From a virus: DNA of 64,000 bases. Where the stretch lies: IMG/VR virus record IMGVR_UViG_3300027365_000009, positions 85,877 through 149,876 of that record; one strand, given 5' to 3'. Made by a program: the position numbers and the translations under genes. The stretch's first letter is position 1. The number at the start of each line of letters is the position of its first letter. Under the pieces are notes generated by a model. It had not been told where the DNA came from. It worked only from the letters and a program-made list of their open reading frames with translations, and searched no databases. Shown piece by piece: positions 16,354 through 23,977 of the stretch.

Positions 16354-16746
16354 ATGCGTTTATCCGCCCATGAGAAATCCCGACTTACGCAATCACGATA
16401 CAGTGAAGAAGAACTAAGTAAGATGAGCTGGCGCGAGTTATCTAAACTCAGTCGGTTCAGTCATCAGGCGATCCGTTACCGGGTAGTCGAAATGGGGATG
16501 TCCTACCGGGATGCTATCACCAAACCACAGACACCTCGAACGTCTAAGGTGTCTCAGTTGGCAGAAGAACACAATCTCGGGTATTCCACACTGATGAGCC
16601 GTAAACGCCGAAACCCCAACGTTCCGCTTGAGGTACTCGCTAAACAACCGTTACTTGACCCCTGTGAGTCCTCCCGCCGCGCTAACGATCAGAAAAGGAG
16701 GCGTCTTGAGCAAAACCAAACAACGTCGTCAAGCAGCGTACAATGA
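16354..16746 (+). CDS. Putative helix-turn-helix protein, tandem paralogue 2
   Basis: 130 residues, ATG 16354, three bases after the previous stop. It shares two blocks with the gene at 15955 (see there) and, like it, is basic at the C-terminus (RRANDQKRRRLEQ). The spacing implies one transcript. Its last 41 bases overlap the next gene in a different frame. DNA binding is likely from composition and the HTH-like helices; the target is unknown. Confidence 0.6.
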   Translation: MRLSAHEKSRLTQSRYSEEELSKMSWRELSKLSRFSHQAIRYRVVEMGMSYRDAITKPQTPRTSKVSQLAEEHNLGYSTLMSRKRRNPNVPLEVLAKQPLLDPCESSRRANDQKRRRLEQNQTTSSSSVQ

Positions 16747-16894
16747 AGGGTATCGTGATGGACAGGCGGGTGTTCGCCCCAAGCGTCGACATAAACTCCC
16801 CGGCTTTTACCGCCGGGGATATAATCGGGCTATCCGAGAAGAACGTCTGAAACGACCTAAACACCTATCTTTCGATGACGACTATCTGGATTGA
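16706..16894 (+). CDS. Small basic GYxDGxxG-family protein A
   Basis: 62 residues from a TTG start at 16706, chosen because AAAAGGAGG lies 5 bases upstream and no ATG fits. Very basic. The core AYNEGYRDGQAGVRPKRR, followed by GFYRRGYNRA, is one of three related units in this region (others at 16897 and 18079): aromatic-x-x-Gly-x-x-Asp-Gly-x-x-Gly, then a second Tyr-x-x-Gly-Tyr unit. The arrangement is reminiscent of ribosome modulation factor, but the match is weak. It overlaps the previous gene by 41 bases. Confidence 0.55.
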   Translation: MSKTKQRRQAAYNEGYRDGQAGVRPKRRHKLPGFYRRGYNRAIREERLKRPKHLSFDDDYLD

Positions 16895-16896
16895 CC

Positions 16897-17178
16897 ATGG
16901 GACGCCATCACCATAAACGAGGTCGTCAAACATTGGATACCCTTTACTATCAGGGACGTGCCGATGGACGACGGGGACGACCTTACACGATGATACATGC
17001 CAAGAAACTCCGTGGGGTATGGTACTGGCATGAAGATCGGTATTGGCAAGGGTATCGGGATGGGAAATGTGAAGGAACACCGTGGGTACTTGCGATTTGG
17101 CAGAAACGATGGGCGCGCCAAGTCTGCTACCTTTTCCTCGCTTCCGGTCTCACTGTTGCCATCCTTAGTTTATTATAA
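16897..17178 (+). CDS. GYxDGxxG-family protein B with C-terminal membrane segment
   Basis: 93 residues, ATG 16897, two bases after the previous stop. It has two copies of the motif, YYQGRADGRRGRP and YWQGYRDGKCEGTP, then a hydrophobic tail (VCYLFLASGLTVAILSLL) that is probably a single membrane helix with the basic part on the cytoplasmic side. It is paralogous to proteins A (16706) and C (18079). Function unknown. Confidence 0.6.
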   Translation: MGRHHHKRGRQTLDTLYYQGRADGRRGRPYTMIHAKKLRGVWYWHEDRYWQGYRDGKCEGTPWVLAIWQKRWARQVCYLFLASGLTVAILSLL

Positions 17179-17293
17179 CCATAGCGAAGAAATCATTCGG
17201 TTAATGGACGGACCTTCCGATAGCATCCACCATTCCAGGGAGTATTTTGATGCAACGGACGGTAAATAAAACACCTTACTAGGAGGTGGTGTT

Positions 17294-17485
17294 ATGTTCA
17301 AACACATTAACATTCCCAATGTTGGTTATTTTTCCGTGACTGAAAACAGCGCCAAAGGTCGCCACCGGTGCGTGGGTATGCGCCCACTACTGACGGAAGA
17401 ATCAACCCGCCCAATTACTGAAGAAAAGCAACGCTATATCAATGAGATTCAACAGCGAATCATGAGAAAACCCAATGACCGATAA
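17294..17485 (+). CDS. Hypothetical protein, 63 aa
   Basis: ATG 17294 with a very strong AGGAGGTGG site that can partly pair with an upstream CACC. A small basic soluble protein whose C-terminal half is helical (EEKQRYINEIQQRIMRK). Its last 11 bases overlap the start of the 28-codon frame that carries the thyA-like repeat. Function unknown. The 115 bases before it hold only an unsupported 21-codon frame. Confidence 0.65.
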   Translation: MFKHINIPNVGYFSVTENSAKGRHRCVGMRPLLTEESTRPITEEKQRYINEIQQRIMRKPNDR

Positions 17486-17529
17486 CATCCGTAACACCAT
17501 GTTCGGACCGAATGCAACGTTCGGTAGAA
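17475..17529 (+). repeat. 55-bp direct repeat, copy 1 (in front of DHFR)
   Basis: Identical over 55 bases to 19599-19653; identity stops abruptly at both ends (AAC versus ACC follows). Copy 1 ends 28 bases before the DHFR start. Confidence 0.95.
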
Positions 17530-17561
17530 ACGCACTTTTTGATATGGGAATCCCTTTATGA
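17475..17561 (+). CDS. 28-residue leader peptide duplicating the ThyA N-terminus
   Basis: ATG 17475 to TGA 17559-17561 encodes MTDNIRNTMFGPNATFGR plus ten further residues. The first 18 residues are identical to the start of the thymidylate synthase at 19599, because a 55-bp DNA repeat covers both. Its stop overlaps the DHFR start (TTATGATG), a classic coupling arrangement, so it may act as a translated leader for DHFR. There is no clear ribosome site, and whether it is a functional peptide or debris of recombination cannot be told from sequence. Confidence 0.45.
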   Translation: MTDNIRNTMFGPNATFGRNALFDMGIPL

Positions 17562-18082
17562 TGATTTCGCTAATTGCGGCAGTAGGGACCAACCGTGTGA
17601 TCGGTCACGAAGGAAAGATTCCTTGGTACGTGCCGCGGGACTTCCGGTTCTTTAAGAAGGCCACCACGGGGTGTCCGTGTATCATGGGACGAAAGACGTT
17701 CGACTCATTGCCAGGGCCCTTACCAGAACGCCTCAACCTCGTTTTGACGCGCCACCCTCATCTGGTGAACGTCAAAGGGGGTAACGTACTTCCCCATGCT
17801 GAGTGGAGGCATCTCCTGAACAAGGCGATCCAGTATGCCGAGAACAACCACTCCCCTCGAATCGTCATCATGGGCGGTGAAGACGTCTACCGTCAGTTTA
17901 TGCCCCTTGCCCACGAATTGCTCTTGACTCGCATTCGCTATGATGGACCGGGCGATACGTTTTTCCCCGAACTACCACCCAACGAATGGGAGCTTGTCGA
18001 AACGATGGACATCTCCGAAGAGGCGCTTGTGCAACGATACGGGCGCTGTTTTCCCGAGACTATTATGCCGTTATTCCCGTGA
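17558..18082 (+). CDS. folA: Dihydrofolate reductase
   Basis: Reduces dihydrofolate to tetrahydrofolate, regenerating the folate used by thymidylate synthase. 174 residues, standard size. Motifs: MISLIAAVGTNRVIGHEGKIPWYVPRDFRFFK (Trp of the W..P.D segment, acidic Asp in PRD), the CPCIMGRKTFDSLP NADPH-loop, and VIMGGEDVYRQFMPLA (GG-V-Y). The start is ATG 17558 or 17561; both overlap the stop of the 28-residue leader. The next gene starts with a GTG overlapping the stop. The location two kilobases before thyA suggests one functional unit. Confidence 0.95.
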   Translation: MMISLIAAVGTNRVIGHEGKIPWYVPRDFRFFKKATTGCPCIMGRKTFDSLPGPLPERLNLVLTRHPHLVNVKGGNVLPHAEWRHLLNKAIQYAENNHSPRIVIMGGEDVYRQFMPLAHELLLTRIRYDGPGDTFFPELPPNEWELVETMDISEEALVQRYGRCFPETIMPLFP

Positions 18083-18378
18083 CGCGGCGCGCCCAACGAG
18101 AGCGCACGGTGTTTGAGCAGGGGTTTGCTGACGGACAAAAAGGACGCCCTTTCCGTTACAACAAACCCACCAAGCGTCGGCGTGGGCACGATGGAATACC
18201 GGGGCGATACTCCCATCTGTACTGGTATTACACCAAATATCAAGCTGGTTACAAGCTAGGGAAAGAAAGTCGGGGCACCTACTGGCTCCATCAACCAAAA
18301 GTGTCCAAGTGGGTAGTGAAGTGCCTCATAGGGGCACTAGGAGCTCTTCTGGTGGTTTCTTTTTATGCGGCACTGTAA
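18079..18378 (+). CDS. GYxDGxxG-family protein C with C-terminal membrane segment
   Basis: 99 residues from a GTG that overlaps the DHFR stop (GTGA), so it is probably translated by coupling; no separate ribosome site is visible. It reads FEQGFADGQKGRPFRYNKP, then YWYYTKYQAGYKLGKESRGT, then a hydrophobic C-terminal helix (KCLIGALGALLVVSFYAAL). It is closest to protein B at 16897 in having two motif units plus a tail anchor. Function unknown. Confidence 0.6.
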   Translation: MTRRAQRERTVFEQGFADGQKGRPFRYNKPTKRRRGHDGIPGRYSHLYWYYTKYQAGYKLGKESRGTYWLHQPKVSKWVVKCLIGALGALLVVSFYAAL

Positions 18379-18389
18379 GGGGTGGAGTC

Positions 18390-18560
18390 ATGACAAAAAA
18401 CAAACACGAGCGCTTGTTGATCGAAATACAGCGTGAGTTAGAAATCTTACAGCGAGACCTTAAAATAGCCATTAACACCCGTCCCGAGGACGCCATCGGG
18501 ATTTGTATCAGGACACGGCGAGTTATTAAACGACTGTCGGTCATGAAAGAGCCCACCTAA
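18390..18560 (+). CDS. Small helical protein, 56 aa
   Basis: ATG 18390 after GGGGTGGAG. A short, charged, helical protein (LLIEIQRELEILQRDLKIAI) with coiled-coil character in the first half. It lies between the membrane protein C and the gene at 18578 with short gaps. No function recognised. Confidence 0.65.
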   Translation: MTKNKHERLLIEIQRELEILQRDLKIAINTRPEDAIGICIRTRRVIKRLSVMKEPT

Positions 18561-18577
18561 TCAAAGAGGACCACCTC

Positions 18578-19330
18578 GTGAGCAATGACAACATCACACA
18601 GCTTAACTCGTTTCGCAGCAAGAAACGCAACCGCGAACGGCTTGAGGACAATCAGGCGTTCAACCAAAGACTAGTGGATGACGTGGCCGCACTGAACCGG
18701 ATCTTGAATCCTCAGCGATTAGCGCTGGATGGGTTTGTAGAGGCCATCCGGGGGTATATGCGCTTGTCCGCTCGGACATTGGCCGAAGATCCCCACAATC
18801 CGATAGCCGGCCAGTTTATTGGAGGTGTTGAACAAGGAGGTGACGACCCCAATAGCGTGGTCCTCGTTTTTTACAACGGCTTTGTTGTTGATGGTGCAGT
18901 GACCGTTGAGGACCTCCCTAACTACCAGATCAACCGTCTTGCCTGTACAGTCCTTGACACTCCCCAGTGGTTTCCTACGGTCCTTGATGACGACGCGGTA
19001 TTCGCCGCTATGGAAAACGACATTGAGACGTTCCACGAGGGGCGTCCGATTCTGCAGGAGTTTGCCCACCTGTATTTGCTGTCAATTACGGCACTTCAGC
19101 GCCTTGAGTTCAAAATGACCCACTACGTTTTCCATGACGGCGTGATGGAACTGACCCTGGTTAACCGAGCGGAGCAGGTCGCCATATCTCTCGATGTGAA
19201 ACAACTAATCCTCTCGGCCGAAAAGGTAGCCAGGAAGTACCGAGAGGGTCTTCATCACATCACCCAAGAAGAGGCTCGGGACCTGGGGGTGGAAGTTGAG
19301 AAAGACTGGCTGGAAGAGAACCCGAAGTGA
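18578..19330 (+). CDS. Hypothetical protein, 250 aa
   Basis: GTG start at 18578 with AAAGAGGA 7 bases upstream. N-terminus basic (RSKKRNRERLEDNQ), remainder acidic and mixed alpha/beta. No P-loop, zinc site or membrane segment seen. It is in the DHFR-ThyA stretch of small genes. Function unknown. Confidence 0.7.
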   Translation: MSNDNITQLNSFRSKKRNRERLEDNQAFNQRLVDDVAALNRILNPQRLALDGFVEAIRGYMRLSARTLAEDPHNPIAGQFIGGVEQGGDDPNSVVLVFYNGFVVDGAVTVEDLPNYQINRLACTVLDTPQWFPTVLDDDAVFAAMENDIETFHEGRPILQEFAHLYLLSITALQRLEFKMTHYVFHDGVMELTLVNRAEQVAISLDVKQLILSAEKVARKYREGLHHITQEEARDLGVEVEKDWLEENPK

Positions 19331-19367
19331 CGTAGCCGTAAATCGATAATTGAAAAAGGATATCCCC

Positions 19368-19571
19368 ATGTCAGACAGCTCCCACCGTATTCCGGAAGCC
19401 CTCAACATCAATAGCCTTATGTCGTGCGCTATGTACAACCCCAACCCCGGGATTGGGCGAGACGCAATGTTCTCCACCCCCGCAGAAAGACAGAGGTCGG
19501 CTGTCCAATTCGCTGAGCGGGATTTGAAGAAAATCGCCGACATTCAGAAAAAGATTGCTCGCCGTACTTGA
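19368..19571 (+). CDS. Hypothetical protein, 67 aa
   Basis: ATG 19368 after AAAAAGGAT. The N-terminal part ends in NPNPGIGRDAMFSTPAER, reminiscent of the FGPNATFGR segment in the ThyA extension, followed by a charged helix (FAERDLKKIADIQKKIARR). It lies directly upstream of thyA (24-base gap). The similarity is short and may be chance. Confidence 0.65.
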   Translation: MSDSSHRIPEALNINSLMSCAMYNPNPGIGRDAMFSTPAERQRSAVQFAERDLKKIADIQKKIARRT

Positions 19572-19598
19572 TTCAACCCAACCGAAAAGGAATGTATG

Positions 19599-19653
19599 AT
19601 GACCGATAACATCCGTAACACCATGTTCGGACCGAATGCAACGTTCGGTAGAA
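19599..19653 (+). repeat. 55-bp direct repeat, copy 2 (start of thyA)
   Basis: Exact copy of 17475-17529, in the same orientation and reading frame, covering the first 18 codons of thymidylate synthase. The two copies are 2124 bases apart and flank DHFR and four small genes. Confidence 0.95.
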
Positions 19654-21140
19654 CCTATGTCGACACTCAAACCCCCAACAGTAAGGACATCACAGTGACC
19701 AAGCGTTTTGAACTTCCCAAATCCCTAGTTAACGTCGCCAAAACCCAGAAGGGCCAGGAGATCCTGAAGAAAGCGCAGCAGGGCATACCGCAAACCATGG
19801 AAGAACACGATGCTGACATCTTTCCGAAGTTTCCCGAAAACAACTACGAGGAACACCAATACCTATCGCTCCTGGAGCATATCCTTGAGAATGGTCAATA
19901 TAAGGGAGACCGTACTGGGGTGGGATGTTACTCCGTGTTCGGTGAGATGATGCGGTTCGACCTCAAGGGCGGAAAGATCCCGCTACTGACTACCAAGAAG
20001 ATGGGGATTAAATCCATCATCGCTGAACTGCTGTGGTTCCTGGAAGGATCTACCGACAATCGCCGACTCAACGAGCTCGGTGCGACTATCTGGGACGAGT
20101 GGGCACTAGAGAACGGCGACCTGGGTCCCATTTATGGGAAGTGGTGGACGGCCTGGGAAGTGGTGGACAACCACCACATCGAAACAACCCTCCATGAGGC
20201 ACTAAACGACCTTAATAGTGATAAGGAAATCGCGAGAGCCCGTCTGTCGGGACTTCTTGAGTACATTAAAAACCCACCCAAGATTAACCAGATTCAGGAG
20301 CTAGTCACCGCGCTTAAGGAGAACCCCACCTCGCGCCGGATGCTGGTGACTGCTTGGAACCCGGCAGTTCTTCCCCGTGATGTCAAGTGGGAGTATAATT
20401 GGCTTGACCCCATGGCGGCGACGGAAGCGGTACATACTCGCTGGGAACCCATGTCGTTTGACCAGCGGGCGGACTGGCTCTGGGAAACCAAAGGAATCGG
20501 TAACGGTGTTTTTGAAGAGGACTACCTCGAAGAGTACAATGCTCCCACTCACCGACGGCGTGTGAAAGTATCGCCTCAGGATAACGTCAAGGAAGGACGC
20601 GCAGCACTTCCGGCATGTCACACCATGTTCCAGGTTCATACTCGGGAGCTATCGGTGGATGAACGCCTTAACATAGCAGAACGCACAGTCAGTGACGGGG
20701 TGGCGTTAGACGAAATGTTCGAGTTGGCAATTTGTGGTTTGGTCGACGATGACAAAGAGGTCATCCAACGGGAACTTGTTGAAAAACTGGACGCAGTGTC
20801 GGTTCCCAAGAGGGCCCTGACGCTACAGTTCTACGCTCGTTCCCAAGACACGCCGCTTGGAACACCGTATAACATCGCTTCCTACGCAATCCTTGCCCAC
20901 ATGCTGGCGCAATCGGTTGGGATGGTTGCCGAAGAGTGCATCTGGATGGGAGGCGATTGCCATATCTACAGCAACCAACTCGAAGGCGTCAAAGTCCAAT
21001 TGGAGCGTGAACCCAGAAGTTGGCCAACGATTAAACTTAACCCTGACGTAAAGGATATTTTCTCCTTTACAACTGAAGACATTGAACTGATCGGGTACGA
21101 ACCTCACCCCAAGATTGATTTTGGGCCGGTTGCGATATAA
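19599..21140 (+). CDS. thyA: Thymidylate synthase, enlarged (ThyA family)
   Basis: Methylates dUMP to dTMP with methylene-tetrahydrofolate. About 513 residues against about 265-320 for usual ThyA. Recognisable blocks: GDRTGVGCYSVFG (folate/phosphate loop), PLLTTKKM, ELLWFLEGSTDN, the catalytic Cys in LPACHTMFQ, LTLQFYARSQDTPLGTPYNIASYA, and GDCHIYSNQ. The extra length is an N-terminal extension of about 75 residues and insertions between the WFLEGST block and the catalytic Cys (residues about 190-335), plus one after the Cys. AAAAGGA precedes a doubled ATG (19596/19599); the second has better spacing. A perfect hairpin terminator follows. Confidence 0.95.
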   Translation: MTDNIRNTMFGPNATFGRTYVDTQTPNSKDITVTKRFELPKSLVNVAKTQKGQEILKKAQQGIPQTMEEHDADIFPKFPENNYEEHQYLSLLEHILENGQYKGDRTGVGCYSVFGEMMRFDLKGGKIPLLTTKKMGIKSIIAELLWFLEGSTDNRRLNELGATIWDEWALENGDLGPIYGKWWTAWEVVDNHHIETTLHEALNDLNSDKEIARARLSGLLEYIKNPPKINQIQELVTALKENPTSRRMLVTAWNPAVLPRDVKWEYNWLDPMAATEAVHTRWEPMSFDQRADWLWETKGIGNGVFEEDYLEEYNAPTHRRRVKVSPQDNVKEGRAALPACHTMFQVHTRELSVDERLNIAERTVSDGVALDEMFELAICGLVDDDKEVIQRELVEKLDAVSVPKRALTLQFYARSQDTPLGTPYNIASYAILAHMLAQSVGMVAEECIWMGGDCHIYSNQLEGVKVQLEREPRSWPTIKLNPDVKDIFSFTTEDIELIGYEPHPKIDFGPVAI

Positions 21141-21146
21141 GAAGAC

Positions 21147-21172
21147 GAGGGGAGGGCTATAGCCCTCCCCTC
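21147..21172 (+). terminator. Terminator, perfect inverted repeat
   Basis: GAGGGGAGGGC / GCCCTCCCCTC around TATA, 6 bases after the thyA stop; no long T tract. Confidence 0.8.
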
Positions 21173-21259
21173 TACCGTGACGCTGTACTCATTATAACCA
21201 ACCTTTCTAAAGATGCTAACCGCGTTCCAAGTCAATCATCACCCCAAGAGGAAATTAAG

Positions 21260-21955
21260 ATGGCAGAGCAAATTGTAAGTAACCTGTCCCACCATGACGC
21301 AATCGAATGGGCGATCAATGGCATCGGGGTAAACACCAGTCCCCAAGTCGTATTCGAAGAAGGCAAACAATGCCAAATTGGCCTGACCATGGTAAATGGA
21401 GGTGAGGTCGATTTAGGGCCCAGTGACTATACCCACACGTTTACCTTGGTGAAAACCCTAGATGAGCTACGTTTTCATGCTAGAACGAATTGTCCCGAGA
21501 ATAAGCGGGTCGTTTACATTCGTGTCTACCCGTCCGAAGAGCCGCTCGATACCGTGAAGGAAGTCCACGACAGTTCCTTTCATTTCTTCTGGGAGGAATA
21601 CGCCTTCTTTAGCGGTGGACCTCACCCTAGCCCGTATGACCAAGGCTATGCAGTGACGGAAGAGAAAAACGATTTTCTCAATCTTGTTTACACCGAAGGT
21701 CGCCATGCGATTAAAGAGCTATGGGATAAACGCGATAAATACGGTACATCCGAAGAAAACGTAAAAGAATTGTTGGCCGATTCGGTGCGGCTTGGTCAAC
21801 GCTCCGTGTTTAACGTACTAGATGGGGATCCTGAAATCCACGACTCCGGGTATCATGTCATCGCGCGAAAATACAACACTCCCGATGAGTGCATTAAGAA
21901 AAGTGTCTCGGGGGACCTTAAAGCCACTATTAGGTTGTTGTTCGACAACATCTGA
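21260..21955 (+). CDS. Hypothetical protein, 231 aa
   Basis: ATG 21260 after AAGAGGAAATT. Acidic, soluble, with many aromatic residues (FHFFWEEYAFFSGG near residue 110). It lies alone between two terminators, so it has its own promoter, probably in the AT-rich 87-base gap upstream (ATTATAACC at 21191). No domain recognised. Confidence 0.7.
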   Translation: MAEQIVSNLSHHDAIEWAINGIGVNTSPQVVFEEGKQCQIGLTMVNGGEVDLGPSDYTHTFTLVKTLDELRFHARTNCPENKRVVYIRVYPSEEPLDTVKEVHDSSFHFFWEEYAFFSGGPHPSPYDQGYAVTEEKNDFLNLVYTEGRHAIKELWDKRDKYGTSEENVKELLADSVRLGQRSVFNVLDGDPEIHDSGYHVIARKYNTPDECIKKSVSGDLKATIRLLFDNI

Positions 21956-21993
21956 TATCGTTCCGTCACAACCTATTGGTACCACCTAAAAAC

Positions 21994-22019
21994 ATTGGCA
22001 TGGGGTTTCCTATGCCAAT
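21994..22019 (+). terminator. Terminator-like hairpin
   Basis: ATTGGCAT / ATGCCAAT around a ten-base loop (GGGGTTTCCT), 38 bases after the stop at 21955. Confidence 0.6.
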
Positions 22020-22051
22020 CATAGCCCAGTTCATTCATAGAGGGTATTGTC

Positions 22052-22867
22052 ATGGCCACCCGTCGCCTTGAACGCATCAAAACTCGAATCGATGAAGAAC
22101 GTCGAGAACTCAAACATAGTTCGTCGTCGTACGATGTCGAACGCATCGCCGACCTACACAAAGTTTTCAATAGCCTCAACAAACTTAGGGATGAAGTTAT
22201 TCGGAATTTGGTGCATGTTGGCGGTAATTCGCTTGATGATGTGACCAAACTTTTTGATATATCTTCCGCTGAAGTGTACCAAATCGCCCATGGGAAACAC
22301 GCCAGCACTAGATTGGTTAATGCCCTGGCCGCACGCTTTGTTAATCTTGACGAAACCCAATACATTGCTACTCAGAAATTCAACAATGCAAAACCAACAA
22401 CGACAGAAACGTGCTACCCAGTGACCCTCACATTTAGCGAAGACGAGTCATACACCATTGTCACTGACGGTGAGGGGTATGTACGAACCCTGGATGATTC
22501 AGTGGTGGTAAAATACACCACATTTGAAGATGCCGACTATCAGCCGAACAATCGGCCAGTCATCATGTTGTCGCCGGTACCGAATATGGCATTTGATGAC
22601 ATGGAAAGCGAATTTGACGGTACGCGCTATTGTGAATATAACGCCTATGTCAACGATGTTCACCTCAGCGAAGAAGCAATCCGACACACTATCGGGCTAC
22701 TCATCGCGGTAGATCGGTTCTACCGGGATTCGAATCGCCCAGGGCGCTTTGTGACCTGGGTCTTCGATGACGTCAAAAACGACCTCTTTGAAAACCAACC
22801 CATCCCCGTCCCCGAGTTCGATCGCGAGTATCAACTCGATATCGGGGTTAACTACACCTATAAGTAG
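22052..22867 (+). CDS. Hypothetical protein with HTH-like N-terminal part, 271 aa
   Basis: ATG 22052 after AGAGGGTA. The N-terminal 30 residues are a charged helix; residues about 60-90 (SLDDVTKLFDISSAEVYQIA followed by HGK) have the shape of a helix-turn-helix. The C-terminal two thirds are acidic and beta-rich, with no known motif. A DNA-binding early regulator is possible but only from this local pattern. Confidence 0.65.
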   Translation: MATRRLERIKTRIDEERRELKHSSSSYDVERIADLHKVFNSLNKLRDEVIRNLVHVGGNSLDDVTKLFDISSAEVYQIAHGKHASTRLVNALAARFVNLDETQYIATQKFNNAKPTTTETCYPVTLTFSEDESYTIVTDGEGYVRTLDDSVVVKYTTFEDADYQPNNRPVIMLSPVPNMAFDDMESEFDGTRYCEYNAYVNDVHLSEEAIRHTIGLLIAVDRFYRDSNRPGRFVTWVFDDVKNDLFENQPIPVPEFDREYQLDIGVNYTYK

Positions 22868-22888
22868 GTCCTAGGGGAAACCACAACA

Positions 22889-23191
22889 ATGAAAACATTA
22901 CACATCGTCAAGTATAGCCCGCCCAGTACACCGGCCTGTTATACCGTGCCCATTCCCGACCGTCATGAGAAATGGGGATATAAGACCGAACTGTCGCTGA
23001 ATGCGTTCATGAAAGCGCAGTCCTATCTGAAACAACAGGGATGTACCTACGCAGTGATCATGGAGGACTGTCATGGTAAGGAAACCAACATACCTAAATT
23101 CCCCTGTGAGGATCTGTGGGATTTCTACCAAAAGACCCATTGGGATGCGTCTCACCGTGCGTTCACCGGTCTGGGTGATCGGTGGAATTGA
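22889..23191 (+). CDS. Hypothetical protein, 100 aa
   Basis: ATG 22889 after CTAGGGGAAACC. It starts with a beta-strand-like KTLHIVKYSPPSTP. Four Cys, none arranged as a clear metal site. Linked by a 21-base gap to the previous gene. Function unknown. Confidence 0.65.
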   Translation: MKTLHIVKYSPPSTPACYTVPIPDRHEKWGYKTELSLNAFMKAQSYLKQQGCTYAVIMEDCHGKETNIPKFPCEDLWDFYQKTHWDASHRAFTGLGDRWN

Positions 23192-23231
23192 GTTAATTCG
23201 ATCACCAATGTCAGTGCAAAGAGAAACTACC

Positions 23232-23600
23232 ATGTCAACCACCACTGAAATTGTTAACCACCCTTCAGAATTTGAGCATGACTTTCTGAAGAATATGGTG
23301 GGGGTTCCGGCGATAGACCCAGAACGATATTCGCCGTTCTATACGTACCTGGCAGTGTTTGATAAAACACGGAATTACCCGGGCGAAAAGTACAACGAAT
23401 TGTTAAAAGACAGCTTTTCACCTGAGGCGATCGTTGACGTTATCCTTAACCAAACGTCCCATAGGCAGTATGAGTTTAGTATTGGTGGATACGACGGTCT
23501 TGTCGACACGTGGTTTTTTCAGGATGGCGCTGCCGACCAAGAAAAACCGCAGATCGAGGTCGTTACCGTAATCGACGTCACTACCCGCCAGGAGACATGA
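23232..23600 (+). CDS. Hypothetical protein, 122 aa
   Basis: ATG 23232 preceded by AGAGAAACTACC (weak ribosome site); earlier in-frame codons would run into the previous gene. Acidic, soluble. The next gene follows after three bases, so the two are translated together. No domain recognised. Confidence 0.65.
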   Translation: MSTTTEIVNHPSEFEHDFLKNMVGVPAIDPERYSPFYTYLAVFDKTRNYPGEKYNELLKDSFSPEAIVDVILNQTSHRQYEFSIGGYDGLVDTWFFQDGAADQEKPQIEVVTVIDVTTRQET

Positions 23601-23603
23601 AAC

Positions 23604-23927
23604 ATGCAAAAGCCCATTAAGGGAATCGATCGACTTCTCGCCCAACTCCAACAGCTTGTCCATCACGACGAATACCCGGAGAATCCCGGGTTTGATCTAA
23701 GTGCAGCACTCCCATTCCTCAATCTTTCCGACGGAGCACGGAGACTTGTGGAAGACATCATTCGCCTTGCTGCCGAGGAGTGTTTCGGCGAGTCCAATAA
23801 TGTCATTTGGTCACAGCTCGACTACTTGCGACAGTACGGCTTTCCCTGCGACCTAGGCTACGATCACGAGGGTCTGGGTCGTTTGAGTTTAGTGATCTAC
23901 ACCACCAAAGGTGCCATTGAAGTTTAG
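23604..23927 (+). CDS. Hypothetical protein, 107 aa
   Basis: ATG 23604 with CAGGAG inside the end of the previous gene. Helical N-terminal half (IDRLLAQLQQLVHHDEYP). A Cys pair at ECFGES and FPCDLG; no recognised metal motif. Function unknown. Confidence 0.65.
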   Translation: MQKPIKGIDRLLAQLQQLVHHDEYPENPGFDLSAALPFLNLSDGARRLVEDIIRLAAEECFGESNNVIWSQLDYLRQYGFPCDLGYDHEGLGRLSLVIYTTKGAIEV

Positions 23928-23977
23928 TGTTTTACTCAGTTCACCAATAGCATGACCCACCCATCGAAGGAGCTTCC

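Noticed and set aside
17204-17269. 21-codon frame starting MDGPSDSIHH
   Set aside because: No ribosome site and no support beyond being open; the stretch is more likely spacer before the strong site at 17283.
19599-21140. Intein or intron in the enlarged thymidylate synthase
   Set aside because: No Cys/Ser1 splicing block, no TxxH and no HN ending; the frame is continuous and the insertions lack endonuclease motifs.
22722-22738. GGGATTCGAATCGCCC, resembling a tRNA T-arm
   Set aside because: Lies inside a solid protein-coding frame (22052-22867) and no acceptor, D or anticodon arms fit around it. No other tRNA candidate was found by eye.
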